From JAGTRP01 sp035255045 (lineage in GTDB: Bacteria; Pseudomonadota; Gammaproteobacteria; Burkholderiales; Rhodocyclaceae), in assembly GCA_035255045.1 (NCBI GenBank), contig DATFAA010000054.1:1-64000 (forward strand): 64,000 nt of DNA, read 5' to 3'. Of this stretch, positions 16,884 through 24,603 are shown in pieces. How positions within the stretch are numbered: position 1 is the stretch's first letter; each line of letters opens with the position of its first letter. Made by a program: the position numbers and the translations under genes. A model generated the notes under the pieces. It was not told the DNA's origin, did no database searches, and saw nothing but the letters and a program-made list of their open reading frames with translations.

Positions 16884-17150
16884 TACTGGTCGGCGGTGGA
16901 ACCGGAAGGCTCTTTTCCGCTCGGACAGTTCTGCCCAAAGGACAGTCCGGCTCGGGGGCGGCAGGCAATTCCCGGTGATGCGTATGACATATAGACTGCC
17001 GGCTTCCATGGCCGTCGGTTAGTCTGACCGGAGACGGGGATGGAAGCGCGGCATCCCTTCCGCCCGCCCTCGCTGGATCGCTCCTCTGCAATTTCTGTTC
17101 CAAGTACCGGCCCCTGTGCCATAATCAACCCTAAATTTCGAGGTAACACC

Positions 17151-18179
17151 ATGGACGACAACAAGGCGAAGGCACTCTCCGCAGCGCTGCAGCAGATCGA
17201 AAAGCAGTTCGGCAAGGGCTCCATCATGAAGATGGGGGAGGCCGAAATCGATGAAGGCATTCAGGTGGTCTCCACCGGCTCCCTCGGGCTCGACATCGCC
17301 CTGGGCGTCGGCGGCCTGCCCCGCGGCCGGGTGGTGGAAATCTACGGTCCGGAATCGTCCGGCAAGACCACCCTCTGTCTGCAGGTCGTCGCCGAGATGC
17401 AGAAGCTGGGCGGTGTGGCGGCCTTCATCGACGCCGAGCACGCTCTCGATCCCCAGTACGCCCAGAAGCTGGGCGTCAATGTCGCCGACCTGCTGATTTC
17501 CCAGCCGGACACCGGCGAGCAGGCCCTGGAAATCGCCGACATGCTGGTGCGCTCGGGCTCGGTGGACATCATCGTCATCGACTCCGTGGCCGCCCTCACC
17601 CCGCGGGCCGAAATCGAAGGCGAGATGGGCGATCAGATGGTCGGCCTCCATGCCCGCCTGATGAGCCAGGCTCTCCGCAAGCTCACCGCCAACATCAAGA
17701 AGACCAACACCCTGGTCATCTTCATCAACCAGATCCGGATGAAAATCGGCGTCATGTTCGGCAACCCGGAAACCACCACCGGCGGCAACGCCCTCAAGTT
17801 CTACGCCTCCGTGCGCCTGGACATCCGCCGCATCGGCTCGATCAAGAAGGGCGACGAGGTGATCGGCAACGAGACCAAGGTCAAGGTGGTGAAGAACAAG
17901 GTGTCGCCCCCGTTCCGCGAGGCCATTTTCGACATCCTCTACGGCGAGGGCATCTCCCGGGAGGGCGAGATCATCGAAATGGGCGTGAACCACAAGATCG
18001 TGGACAAGTCCGGCGCCTGGTACGCCTACAAGGGTGAGAAGATCGGCCAGGGCAAGGACAACGCCCGGGAATTCCTGCGCACCCATCCCGAGGTCGCCCA
18101 GGAAATCGAGGGCCGCATCCGGGAAGCGGCGGCGGTAACCGTCATCAAGCCGACCAAGTCGGCAACGGTCGATGCCTGA
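17151..18179 (+). CDS. recA: Recombinase RecA
   Basis: 342 residues, standard size. It binds ssDNA, catalyses strand exchange and triggers LexA self-cleavage. Start ATG at 17151 gives the typical betaproteobacterial MDDNKAKALSAAL; GAGGT lies seven bases upstream. In-frame codons further upstream (from 17040) are open but belong to the leader. Walker A GPESSGKTT at about 65-73, Walker B region IIVIDSVAAL, and the QIRMKIGVMFGNPETTTGG loop L2 segment are intact. The acidic tail is weak (ends SATVDA). The gene is under a LexA-box promoter about 275 bases upstream and overlaps recX by 8 bases. Confidence 0.99.
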   Translation: MDDNKAKALSAALQQIEKQFGKGSIMKMGEAEIDEGIQVVSTGSLGLDIALGVGGLPRGRVVEIYGPESSGKTTLCLQVVAEMQKLGGVAAFIDAEHALDPQYAQKLGVNVADLLISQPDTGEQALEIADMLVRSGSVDIIVIDSVAALTPRAEIEGEMGDQMVGLHARLMSQALRKLTANIKKTNTLVIFINQIRMKIGVMFGNPETTTGGNALKFYASVRLDIRRIGSIKKGDEVIGNETKVKVVKNKVSPPFREAIFDILYGEGISREGEIIEMGVNHKIVDKSGAWYAYKGEKIGQGKDNAREFLRTHPEVAQEIEGRIREAAAVTVIKPTKSATVDA

Positions 18180-18606
18180 TGCCCTGCGGGTGCAGGCGCT
18201 CAAGTTCCTGGCCCGGCGCGAACACAGCCGGGCGGAACTGAGGGCCAAGCTGGCACCCCATGCCGAATCCGCAGAACAGCTCGACCTCCTGCTCGACGCC
18301 TTGCAAGCCGAACGCCTCCTTTCCGACCAGCGCTACGCCAGCCAGCGGGTTGCCGCCCGGGCCGGCCGGTTCGGCAATTCCCGCCTGAAGCAGGAGTTGC
18401 GGACCCAGGGCGTCGGCGACGAGGATATCGCCGCCGCCGTGGAGGCGGGGGGCGACGAGATTGAACGCTGCCGGGGGGTGTGGCAGAAGAAGTTCGGCCA
18501 CGGGCCGGCCAGCGCCGAGGAAAGGGCCAAGCAGATGCGTTTCCTGCAGTACCGGGGCTTCTCGTCCGAAGCCATCCGCCGCGTCCTGCGGGGAGAGGAA
18601 GAATGA
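18172..18606 (+). CDS. recX: Regulatory protein RecX
   Basis: 144 residues. RecX inhibits RecA filament growth in the cytoplasm. Signature segments are ALKFLARREHSRAELRAKL at the start, LLSDQRYASQRV, and RFLQYRGFSSEAIRRVL at the end. The start codon overlaps the recA stop by 8 bases, so expression is coupled to recA, as usual in this group. The stop overlaps the lptB start (ATGA), which ties lptB and the rpoN cluster to the same transcript. Confidence 0.95.
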   Translation: MPDALRVQALKFLARREHSRAELRAKLAPHAESAEQLDLLLDALQAERLLSDQRYASQRVAARAGRFGNSRLKQELRTQGVGDEDIAAAVEAGGDEIERCRGVWQKKFGHGPASAEERAKQMRFLQYRGFSSEAIRRVLRGEEE

Positions 18607-19337
18607 GCGAAAACCGCGCCGTCCTCTCCTCCCACAATCTCAACAAGCGCTACAAGGCGCGCACCGTCGTCCATGACGTGTCCTTCGAGGTCAAGAGCGG
18701 CGAGGTAGTGGGCCTCCTGGGCCCCAACGGCGCCGGCAAGACCACCTGCTTCTACATGATCGTCGGCCTGGTGCCGGCGGACGGCGGAGACGTCTTCATC
18801 GGCGATGCCCGCCTCACCCACCAGCCCATGCACAGCCGGGCCCGCCTGGGCCTGTCCTACCTGCCCCAGGAAGCCTCGGTGTTCAGGAAGCTGAATGTGG
18901 CGGAGAACATCCAGGCAGTGCTGGAATTGCAGAACCTGCCGCCGGAGGAAGTCCACGACCGCCTGGAAGGCCTCCTGAAGGAACTCCATATCGGCCATGT
19001 CCGCCATATCAATGCGGCGGCTTTGTCGGGCGGCGAGCGCCGCCGGGTGGAGATCGCCCGGGCCCTGGCCACCCGTCCGCGCTTCATCCTGCTGGACGAG
19101 CCCTTCGCCGGCGTGGACCCCATCGCCGTACTGGAAATCCAGAAGATCATCCGTTTCCTGAAGGACCGCAATATAGGGGTTCTCATTACCGACCATAATG
19201 TCAGGGAGACCTTGGGTATCTGCGACCGCGCCTATATCATCAACGAAGGTAGGGTTCTGGCCTCTGGCAGACCGGACGAAATCGTCCATAATGAGAGCGT
19301 GCGTAAAGTCTACCTCGGCGAAAACTTCCGGCTGTAA
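18603..19337 (+). CDS. lptB: LPS export ABC transporter ATP-binding protein LptB
   Basis: 244 residues. ATPase of the LptB2FGC complex that drives lipopolysaccharide from inner to outer membrane. Walker A GPNGAGKT, signature LSGGERRRVEIARAL, Walker B RFILLDEPFAGVDPIAV and the ITDHNVRET switch are all LptB-typical. Start ATG at 18603 overlaps the recX stop. In many proteobacteria lptB follows lptC and lptA; here it follows recX and those two are absent from the window, while the downstream rpoN-hpf-ptsN order is conserved. Confidence 0.97.
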   Translation: MSENRAVLSSHNLNKRYKARTVVHDVSFEVKSGEVVGLLGPNGAGKTTCFYMIVGLVPADGGDVFIGDARLTHQPMHSRARLGLSYLPQEASVFRKLNVAENIQAVLELQNLPPEEVHDRLEGLLKELHIGHVRHINAAALSGGERRRVEIARALATRPRFILLDEPFAGVDPIAVLEIQKIIRFLKDRNIGVLITDHNVRETLGICDRAYIINEGRVLASGRPDEIVHNESVRKVYLGENFRL

Positions 19338-19361
19338 CCCGGCATCAGCACCAGCCCAAGC

Positions 19362-20822
19362 ATGAAACCCGCACTCCAGCTCAAACTTTCCCAACACCTG
19401 GCGCTGACCCCCCAGCTTCAGCAGTCGATCAAGCTCCTCCAGCTCTCGACCCTGGAAATGAACCAGGAGATCGAGCGCTACCTGTTGGAAAATCCGCTCC
19501 TGGAGCGGGATGGCGAAGACGGCGGGGAAAACTATGGCGGTAGCAGCTTCGAGGCCGGTGCTTCGGAGCAGAGGAGCGAAGCCCCCGAGCGGGAAGCCTC
19601 CGAGGAGCGGGAAGTCGAACCGGAGCGGATGGAGATGCCGACCGCCGGCGAAGACGAGGACCGCTGGTCCAGCGACGCCGGCACCTTCTCCGGTGCCGGC
19701 CGGGACGAGGATGACGACACAGACAGCCAGGAAATCCATGCCGCCACCACCAGCCTCAGGGATCATCTGCTCTGGCAGCTCGGCCTGACCCAGCTCTCGG
19801 AGCGCGACCGCAGCCTGGTGCGCTTCATGATCGAGGCCCTGGATGATGACGGCTATCTCTCCAGCCCCCTCGAGGAGCTGCTCGAGACCCTGCCGCCGGA
19901 ATACGAGATCGAGCTGGAGGAGCTGGAAATTGCCCTCAGGCATGTCCAGAATTTCGATCCTACCGGCATCGGCGCCCGCGGTCCCAAGGAATGCCTGTCC
20001 CTGCAGCTGCGCGCCCTCAAGCCCGACGACGTGCGGGCCCTGGCCCTCGCCATCGTCGACAAGCACCTGGAATTGCTGGCCGCCCGGGATTTCGCCCGGA
20101 TCAAGCGCCTGACGGGCTGCGACGACGAGGCCCTGCGGGCCGCCCACGGCCTGATCACCAGCCTCGATCCCCGTCCCGGCGCCCGCTTCGCCGCCCTCGA
20201 GACCCGCTACATCACGCCGGACGTGATCGTTAAGAAGATCAAGGGCAAGTGGACGGCCTACATCAACCCGGATGCCTATCCGCGCCTGCGCATCAACCGC
20301 CTCTACGCAGAAATCCTGGCCAAGCAGCGCCGCGGCAACGGCAACCTCACCGGGCAGCTGCAGGAGGCGCGCTGGCTCATCAAGAACGTCCAGCAGCGCT
20401 TCGACACCATCCACCGCGTCACCCAGGCCATCGTCGACCGCCAGCGCCAGTTTTTCGAGCACGGCGAGGTCGCCATGCGGCCCCTGGTGCTGCGGGAGAT
20501 CGCCGACATCCTCGGCCTGCACGAATCCACCGTTTCCCGGGTCACCAGCCAGAAATACATGGCCACGCCCCGGGGCATTTTCGAGCTCAAGTACTTCTTT
20601 GGCAGCCATGTCGCCACCGATACCGGCGGCGCATGCTCCGCGACTGCCATCCGCGCCCTGATCAAGCAATTGATCGGGTCCGAAGATGGCAAGAAGCCCT
20701 TGTCGGATAGTCAAATATCCGAAATACTAGGCCAGCAGGGAATAGTTGTAGCCCGCCGAACGGTAGCGAAATACCGGGAGGCCCTCAATATCCCGCCGGT
20801 CAATTTACGCAAGACTCTGTAA
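19362..20822 (+). CDS. rpoN: RNA polymerase sigma-54 factor
   Basis: 486 residues. Sigma factor for -24/-12 promoters that need AAA activators. The Gln-rich region I is at the N-terminus (LKLSQHLALTPQLQQSIKLL), followed by an acidic region II (about 45-125), the core-binding part, the helix-turn-helix and the C-terminal RpoN box ARRTVAKYR at 464-472. The start ATG at 19362 has only a weak ribosome site. It lies 24 bases after lptB and 14 before hpf, in the conserved lptB-rpoN-hpf-ptsN string. Confidence 0.98.
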   Translation: MKPALQLKLSQHLALTPQLQQSIKLLQLSTLEMNQEIERYLLENPLLERDGEDGGENYGGSSFEAGASEQRSEAPEREASEEREVEPERMEMPTAGEDEDRWSSDAGTFSGAGRDEDDDTDSQEIHAATTSLRDHLLWQLGLTQLSERDRSLVRFMIEALDDDGYLSSPLEELLETLPPEYEIELEELEIALRHVQNFDPTGIGARGPKECLSLQLRALKPDDVRALALAIVDKHLELLAARDFARIKRLTGCDDEALRAAHGLITSLDPRPGARFAALETRYITPDVIVKKIKGKWTAYINPDAYPRLRINRLYAEILAKQRRGNGNLTGQLQEARWLIKNVQQRFDTIHRVTQAIVDRQRQFFEHGEVAMRPLVLREIADILGLHESTVSRVTSQKYMATPRGIFELKYFFGSHVATDTGGACSATAIRALIKQLIGSEDGKKPLSDSQISEILGQQGIVVARRTVAKYREALNIPPVNLRKTL

Positions 20823-20836
20823 AGAGAGGAGAAAAA

Positions 20837-21160
20837 ATGAATTTGCAGATCAGCGGTCACCACATTGAAGTCACGCCGGCGCTGCGAGATTACGTTCAGA
20901 ACCGGCTGGACCCCGTCATGCGTCATTTCGACCGCGTCACCGGCGTCAGCGTCATCCTGTCCGTCGAAAAGCTGAAGCAGAAGGCCGAAGTGACTGTGCA
21001 CGTTCCGGGCAAGGACATCTTTGCCGAGAACTCCGGCGACGACCTCTACGCCGCCATCGACGCCCTGTTCGACAAGCTCGATCGCCAGGTCCAGAAGTAC
21101 AAGCAGAAGGTGCAAGACCACCATCGCGGTGACAAGCCCGTCCATCACATGGCCGAGTGA
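20837..21160 (+). CDS. hpf: Ribosome hibernation promoting factor (short form)
   Basis: 107 residues. Binds the 30S subunit and promotes inactive 100S ribosome dimers in stationary phase. The family motif ISGHHIEVTPALRDYV opens the protein and the basic region KLKQKAEVTVHVPGKDIFAE follows. It lacks the long C-terminal domain of long HPF, so it is the short gammaproteobacterial type. Strong ribosome site GAGAGGAG before the ATG. Position between rpoN and ptsN is conserved. Confidence 0.96.
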   Translation: MNLQISGHHIEVTPALRDYVQNRLDPVMRHFDRVTGVSVILSVEKLKQKAEVTVHVPGKDIFAENSGDDLYAAIDALFDKLDRQVQKYKQKVQDHHRGDKPVHHMAE

Positions 21161-21173
21161 TCTCCACCGGCTG

Positions 21174-21199
21174 CCGCGGCCGGCACCGGCCGGCCGCGG
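21174..21199 (+). repeat. 10-bp GC hairpin between hpf and ptsN
   Basis: Perfect arms CCGCGGCCGG (21174-21183) and CCGGCCGCGG (21190-21199) with a 6-base loop. No T-run follows. It ends 19 bases before the ptsN ATG, which itself lacks a visible Shine-Dalgarno sequence, so it may influence ptsN translation or mRNA processing rather than terminate. Confidence 0.55.
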
Positions 21200-21218
21200 T
21201 AGGCCCCTCTCCCTCATC

Positions 21219-21665
21219 ATGAACCCTTTCATCAAGCTCCTGCCCGAGTCCCATGTGCTGCTGGATCTGGAAGCCAGCAGCAAGAAGCGGGTTTTCGAGC
21301 AGGCTGGCCTTCTTTTTGAAAACCACGCCGGCATAGCCCGGTCGGTCGTCTTCGACAGCCTATTCGCCCGCGAAAAGCTGGGATCCACCGGCCTCGGCCA
21401 GGGCATCGCGATCCCCCATGGCCGCATCAAGGGCCTCAAGCACGCCACCGGCGCCTTCCTCCGCCTCGCCACCCCGGTACCCTTCGAATCGCCGGACGGC
21501 CGGCCAGTCAATCTGCTCTTCGTGCTCCTCGTCCCCGAGCAGGCCACCGAGGAACATCTCCAGATCCTCTCCGAACTGGCCCAGCGCTTCGCCGACCGCT
21601 CCTTCCGCGAGGCCCTCACCTCCGCTCCCGATGCGGCCGCGGTGACCGCCCTCTTCAGGCAATGA
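21219..21665 (+). CDS. ptsN: PTS IIA(Ntr) nitrogen-regulatory protein
   Basis: 148 residues. Phosphoacceptor of the nitrogen PTS (PtsP-NPr-PtsN), a regulator of potassium, nitrogen and carbon functions rather than a transporter part. The phosphorylated histidine is His67 in GIAIPHGRI. Start ATG at 21219 gives the usual length (MNPFIKLLPESHV); there is no clear ribosome site and a GC hairpin lies just upstream. The stop overlaps the hprK start by ATGA. Confidence 0.94.
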   Translation: MNPFIKLLPESHVLLDLEASSKKRVFEQAGLLFENHAGIARSVVFDSLFAREKLGSTGLGQGIAIPHGRIKGLKHATGAFLRLATPVPFESPDGRPVNLLFVLLVPEQATEEHLQILSELAQRFADRSFREALTSAPDAAAVTALFRQ

Positions 21666-22606
21666 TGGTCCCGGTGCACCACATCAGCCTGCTGCAGCTT
21701 TATGAAGACAACCGCGAAAAGCTGCTGCTGAACTGGATCGTCGCCCACGACGCACACCGCCGGATCGAGCTGAAGACCTCCAACAACTACGGCGCGGACG
21801 TGGTCGGCCACACCAACCTCATCCACCCGGAGCGGCTGCAAGTCATGGGCAACGCTGAATACGAGTGGGTGACCCGGGTCGGCGAGGCCCGCTTCCGCAA
21901 CCAGTTCCAGGAAATCCTCGCCCAGTCGCCCGCCATCATCGTGGCCGAAGGCATGGACGTGCCGGAATCCCTGCTGGCCGCCTGCGCCGCCAGCGAAACC
22001 CCGCTGCTTACCTCCCCCAAGCCCGCCTCGGCGGTCATCGACCTGCTGCGCATCTATCTTTCCCGGCGCTTGGCCGACACCGTCAGCATGCACGGCGTCT
22101 TCATGGACGTGCTGGGTATGGGGGTGCTGATCACCGGCGATTCCGGCGTCGGCAAGTCGGAACTCGCCCTCGAGCTGATTTCCCGGGGCCATGGCCTGGT
22201 GGCCGACGACGTGGTGGAAATGGCGCGTATCGCCCCCACCACCATCGAGGGCCGCTGCCCCGGTATGCTGCGCGATTTCCTGGAAGTGCGCGGCCTCGGC
22301 CTTCTCAATATCCGTACTATCTTCGGCGAGACCGCGTCCCGCCGCAAGATGAAGCTCAAGCTCATCGTCCACCTACAGAAGCCGGTGGCCGGCCTCGACG
22401 CCCCCCGCCTTCCCCTCGACGCCCAGACCCAGGAGGTTCTCGGCGTCCCCATCCGCAAGGTAGTCATCCCAGTGGCCGCCGGCCGCAACCTGGCGGTCCT
22501 CCTGGAGGCAGCCGTGCGCAACACCATCCTGCAGCTGCGCGGCATCGACAGCATGCAGGACTTCATGGATCGGCAACAGCGCAGCATGCTTGACGAGGAA
22601 TTGTGA
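21662..22606 (+). CDS. hprK: HPr kinase/phosphorylase
   Basis: 314 residues. Phosphorylates and dephosphorylates HPr/NPr on a serine, linking the PTS to carbon or nitrogen state. His144 lies in the VSMHGVFMDV stretch, Walker A GDSGVGKS at 159-166, and the HprK signature follows at LEVRGLGLLNIRTIFG. Start ATG at 21662 shares ATGA with the ptsN stop. In Proteobacteria without a sugar PTS, HprK is thought to act in the PtsN network, and the gene order here supports that. Neither the npr/ptsO gene nor rapZ follows in this window. Confidence 0.96.
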   Translation: MMVPVHHISLLQLYEDNREKLLLNWIVAHDAHRRIELKTSNNYGADVVGHTNLIHPERLQVMGNAEYEWVTRVGEARFRNQFQEILAQSPAIIVAEGMDVPESLLAACAASETPLLTSPKPASAVIDLLRIYLSRRLADTVSMHGVFMDVLGMGVLITGDSGVGKSELALELISRGHGLVADDVVEMARIAPTTIEGRCPGMLRDFLEVRGLGLLNIRTIFGETASRRKMKLKLIVHLQKPVAGLDAPRLPLDAQTQEVLGVPIRKVVIPVAAGRNLAVLLEAAVRNTILQLRGIDSMQDFMDRQQRSMLDEEL

Positions 22607-22628
22607 TTGCATGATATTCGGGTAGGAT
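22601..22628 (+). promoter_or_regulatory. Possible promoter for the PsiF-type gene
   Basis: TTGTGA (22601-22606, overlapping the hprK stop), 16 bases, TAGGAT (22623-22628). Both hexamers are partial matches, but the placement before a separately functioning secreted protein gene is sensible. Confidence 0.35.
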
Positions 22629-22651
22629 CCACAACCACCCGAGGAAAAAGC

Positions 22652-22975
22652 ATGAACAAACTGATCAGCCTGCTCGCCGCTTTTGCCGTCACCACCGCCG
22701 GGGCTGCCTATGCCGCCGACGACAAGCCCGCCGCCGAGAAGAAGCCCAGCGCCCAGCAGAGCAAGATGAAGGAATGCAATGCCCAGGCGGGCGAAAAGGC
22801 CCTCAAGGGCGACGAGCGCAAGGCCTTCATGAAGGAATGCCTCTCCGCCAAGCCCGAAAAGACCACCCAGCAGGACAAGATGAAAACCTGCAACAAGGAA
22901 GCCGGCGACAAGGGCCTCAAGGGCGCCGAGCGCAAGACCTTCATGAGCGACTGCCTCAAGGGCGACAAGCAGTAA
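22652..22975 (+). CDS. PsiF repeat-containing small secreted protein
   Basis: 107 residues: Sec signal peptide (about 1-23, ending AAYAA), a Lys/Ala-rich linker and two PsiF repeats, KMKECNAQAGEKALKGDERK and KMKTCNKEAGDKGLKGAERK, each closed by an FM..CL motif. Each repeat holds two cysteines that could pair in the periplasm. Start ATG at 22652 with GAGGA upstream. PsiF was named from phosphate starvation induction in E. coli; its function is not known. It stands between hprK and the caspase-fold gene, probably with its own promoter. Confidence 0.88.
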   Translation: MNKLISLLAAFAVTTAGAAYAADDKPAAEKKPSAQQSKMKECNAQAGEKALKGDERKAFMKECLSAKPEKTTQQDKMKTCNKEAGDKGLKGAERKTFMSDCLKGDKQ

Positions 22976-23075
22976 TTTCCACCGCGGTTCCAGGGCAGGC
23001 CGGAGCAAGTATCCGGCTTGCATTGTTTTGCTAGAATGCCTCCCTCATCGGAGGAAAGCGGAGGGGGGGACTGCT

Positions 23076-24593
23076 GTGCCGCGTCTAATGCGACTCTTCG
23101 GGGCCTTGCTGGCCCTCGTTCTACTCGCGGCCGGGGTGCAGGCCGCCACCGGCGGGCCGGGCAGCGACAGCCGCCTCGCCCTGGTCATCGGCAACGCCGC
23201 CTACGACAGGAATCCCCTCGAAAACCCGATCAACGACGCCCGCGCCATGGCCGAGGCCCTGGGCAAGCTAGGTTTCAAGGTGCGCAAGCTGGAGAACGCC
23301 AGCCTGCGCCAGATGGACGAGGCGGTCCGCGCCTTCGGCGACGACCTCGCCCAGGGCGGCGCCGGGCTCTTCTTCTACGCCGGCCACGGCATGCAGGTGA
23401 AGGGCTCCAACTACCTCATCCCCATCGGCGAACTGCCGAAGGACGAGGACGACGTACCCTACAAGGCCTTCAACGCCGACATGCTGCTCGATCGCATGGA
23501 GACCGCCGGCAATCCCATCAACATCGTCATCCTGGACGCCTGCCGGGACAATCCCTTCGTCAAGCGCAAGAGCCGCTCCACAGCCGGCGGCCTGGCCCAG
23601 ATGAACGCCGGCAAGGGCACCCTGATCGCCTTCGCCACGGCGCCGGGCAAGACCGCTTCCGATGGCTCCGGCAACAACGGCCTCTTCACCGAGCACTTCC
23701 TGCGCACCGTCAAGCAGCCCGGGCTCAAGGTGGAGGATGTCTTCAAGCGGGTGCGGGCCGGGGTCGAGAAAGAGTCCGGCGGCGCCCAGATTCCCTGGGA
23801 AAACACCTCCCTCACCGGTGACTTCTACTTTATCCCGCCGGCGCCGGGGCAGCAGGCGGCCATGCAGACCACCGACGAGGCCACCATCGAGCTCGAGTAC
23901 TGGAACAGCGTCAAAGCCAGCAACGACCCGGCGGACCTGGCGGCCTATCTGAAGAAATACCCGAAGGGCCGCTTTGCCGACCTGGCGGACAACCGCCTGC
24001 GCAGCCTTGGAGGACCGGGCAAGGCGGCCACTCCGGCGGCAGCCGCCCAGCCCGCCACCCAGGTGGCGTCCTACCAGCCGGCCAAGCCCGCTACCGCCGT
24101 CCGGACCACCGGCAAGACCTTCTCCTTCAGCGCCCCGGACGACGACGACCAGGAGAAGGCCGACCGCATCGCCGCCATGAAATCCACCCCCTGCCGGGAC
24201 AGCCTGCGCAACAAGCGCATCCTCCTCACCTTCTCCAGGAAGGGGGCCGACGGCATCCAGGTGGCCTCGGGCTATGCCGCCACCTACGCCGGCATCCAGA
24301 AACGCCTGCAGGGACTCGGCCTCAAGGTGGTCCGGGACGGCAGCGCCGACTTCATCCTGCGGGGCCTGATCGAGGCCCGTTCGGGGGTCAATCCCCTCCT
24401 CAAGGTGAACGAGGTGCGGGTGAAGATTGGCTTCAGCCTGGTCCGTCCCAACGGCAATCTGGTGACCACCGTGTCGGCCGCCGGGCAGTCCTACGCCGGC
24501 AGCGACCTGGAAAGCGTCGCCGCCGACCTGGTCGAGGAGCAGGCCGACGAAGTGGTGGCCAGGATTTACAAGGAATACTGTTCGCAGATCTAA
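23076..24593 (+). CDS. Secreted caspase-family (peptidase C14) protein
   Basis: About 505 residues. A Sec signal peptide (about 1-23) is followed by a caspase fold: ALVIGNAAY, then catalytic His104 in FYAGHGMQ and catalytic Cys156 in ILDACRDNPF, both intact. A linker contains the EYWNSVK...DLAAYLKKYPKGRFADLA segment often seen in bacterial caspase-like proteins (about 289-325), then a Pro/Ala-rich stretch and a C-terminal domain of some 130 residues that I do not recognise (LRGLIEARSGVNPLLKVNEV). Start GTG at 23076 is preferred because GAGGGGG precedes it; the ATG at 23088 is possible. The CsgG-like gene follows after 10 bases, so they form a pair. Substrate, and whether it is a protease or a fold reused for binding, are unknown. 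Confidence 0.82.
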   Translation: MPRLMRLFGALLALVLLAAGVQAATGGPGSDSRLALVIGNAAYDRNPLENPINDARAMAEALGKLGFKVRKLENASLRQMDEAVRAFGDDLAQGGAGLFFYAGHGMQVKGSNYLIPIGELPKDEDDVPYKAFNADMLLDRMETAGNPINIVILDACRDNPFVKRKSRSTAGGLAQMNAGKGTLIAFATAPGKTASDGSGNNGLFTEHFLRTVKQPGLKVEDVFKRVRAGVEKESGGAQIPWENTSLTGDFYFIPPAPGQQAAMQTTDEATIELEYWNSVKASNDPADLAAYLKKYPKGRFADLADNRLRSLGGPGKAATPAAAAQPATQVASYQPAKPATAVRTTGKTFSFSAPDDDDQEKADRIAAMKSTPCRDSLRNKRILLTFSRKGADGIQVASGYAATYAGIQKRLQGLGLKVVRDGSADFILRGLIEARSGVNPLLKVNEVRVKIGFSLVRPNGNLVTTVSAAGQSYAGSDLESVAADLVEEQADEVVARIYKEYCSQI

Positions 24594-24603
24594 ACAAGAG
24601 GGG

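Larger units (their letters stand above)
16733..17150. other. Divergent asmA/recA intergenic region with long recA leader
   Basis: 418 bases without a gene. The right part is dominated by the recA promoter and LexA box (16840-16883), leaving a leader of about 275 bases before the recA ATG. The leader contains a direct repeat GGACAGT at 16923-16929 and 16940-16946, and a 14-codon open frame at 16978-17022 (MRMTYRLPASMAVG) with no obvious ribosome binding site. A GACA-GT-TGTC dyad lies at 16762-16771 on the asmA side. I see no tRNA, riboswitch or intrinsic terminator in the leader. Confidence 0.7.

Noticed and set aside
14759..17260. 833-codon version of the AsmA-type gene starting inside recA
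   Set aside because: It would overlap the recA promoter, LexA box and recA start; the ATG at 16732 has a strong ribosome site and a proper membrane anchor.
23018..23037. TTGCAT and TAGAAT as promoter of the caspase-fold gene
   Set aside because: Spacing is only 8 bases; no good -35 at 16-18 bases.
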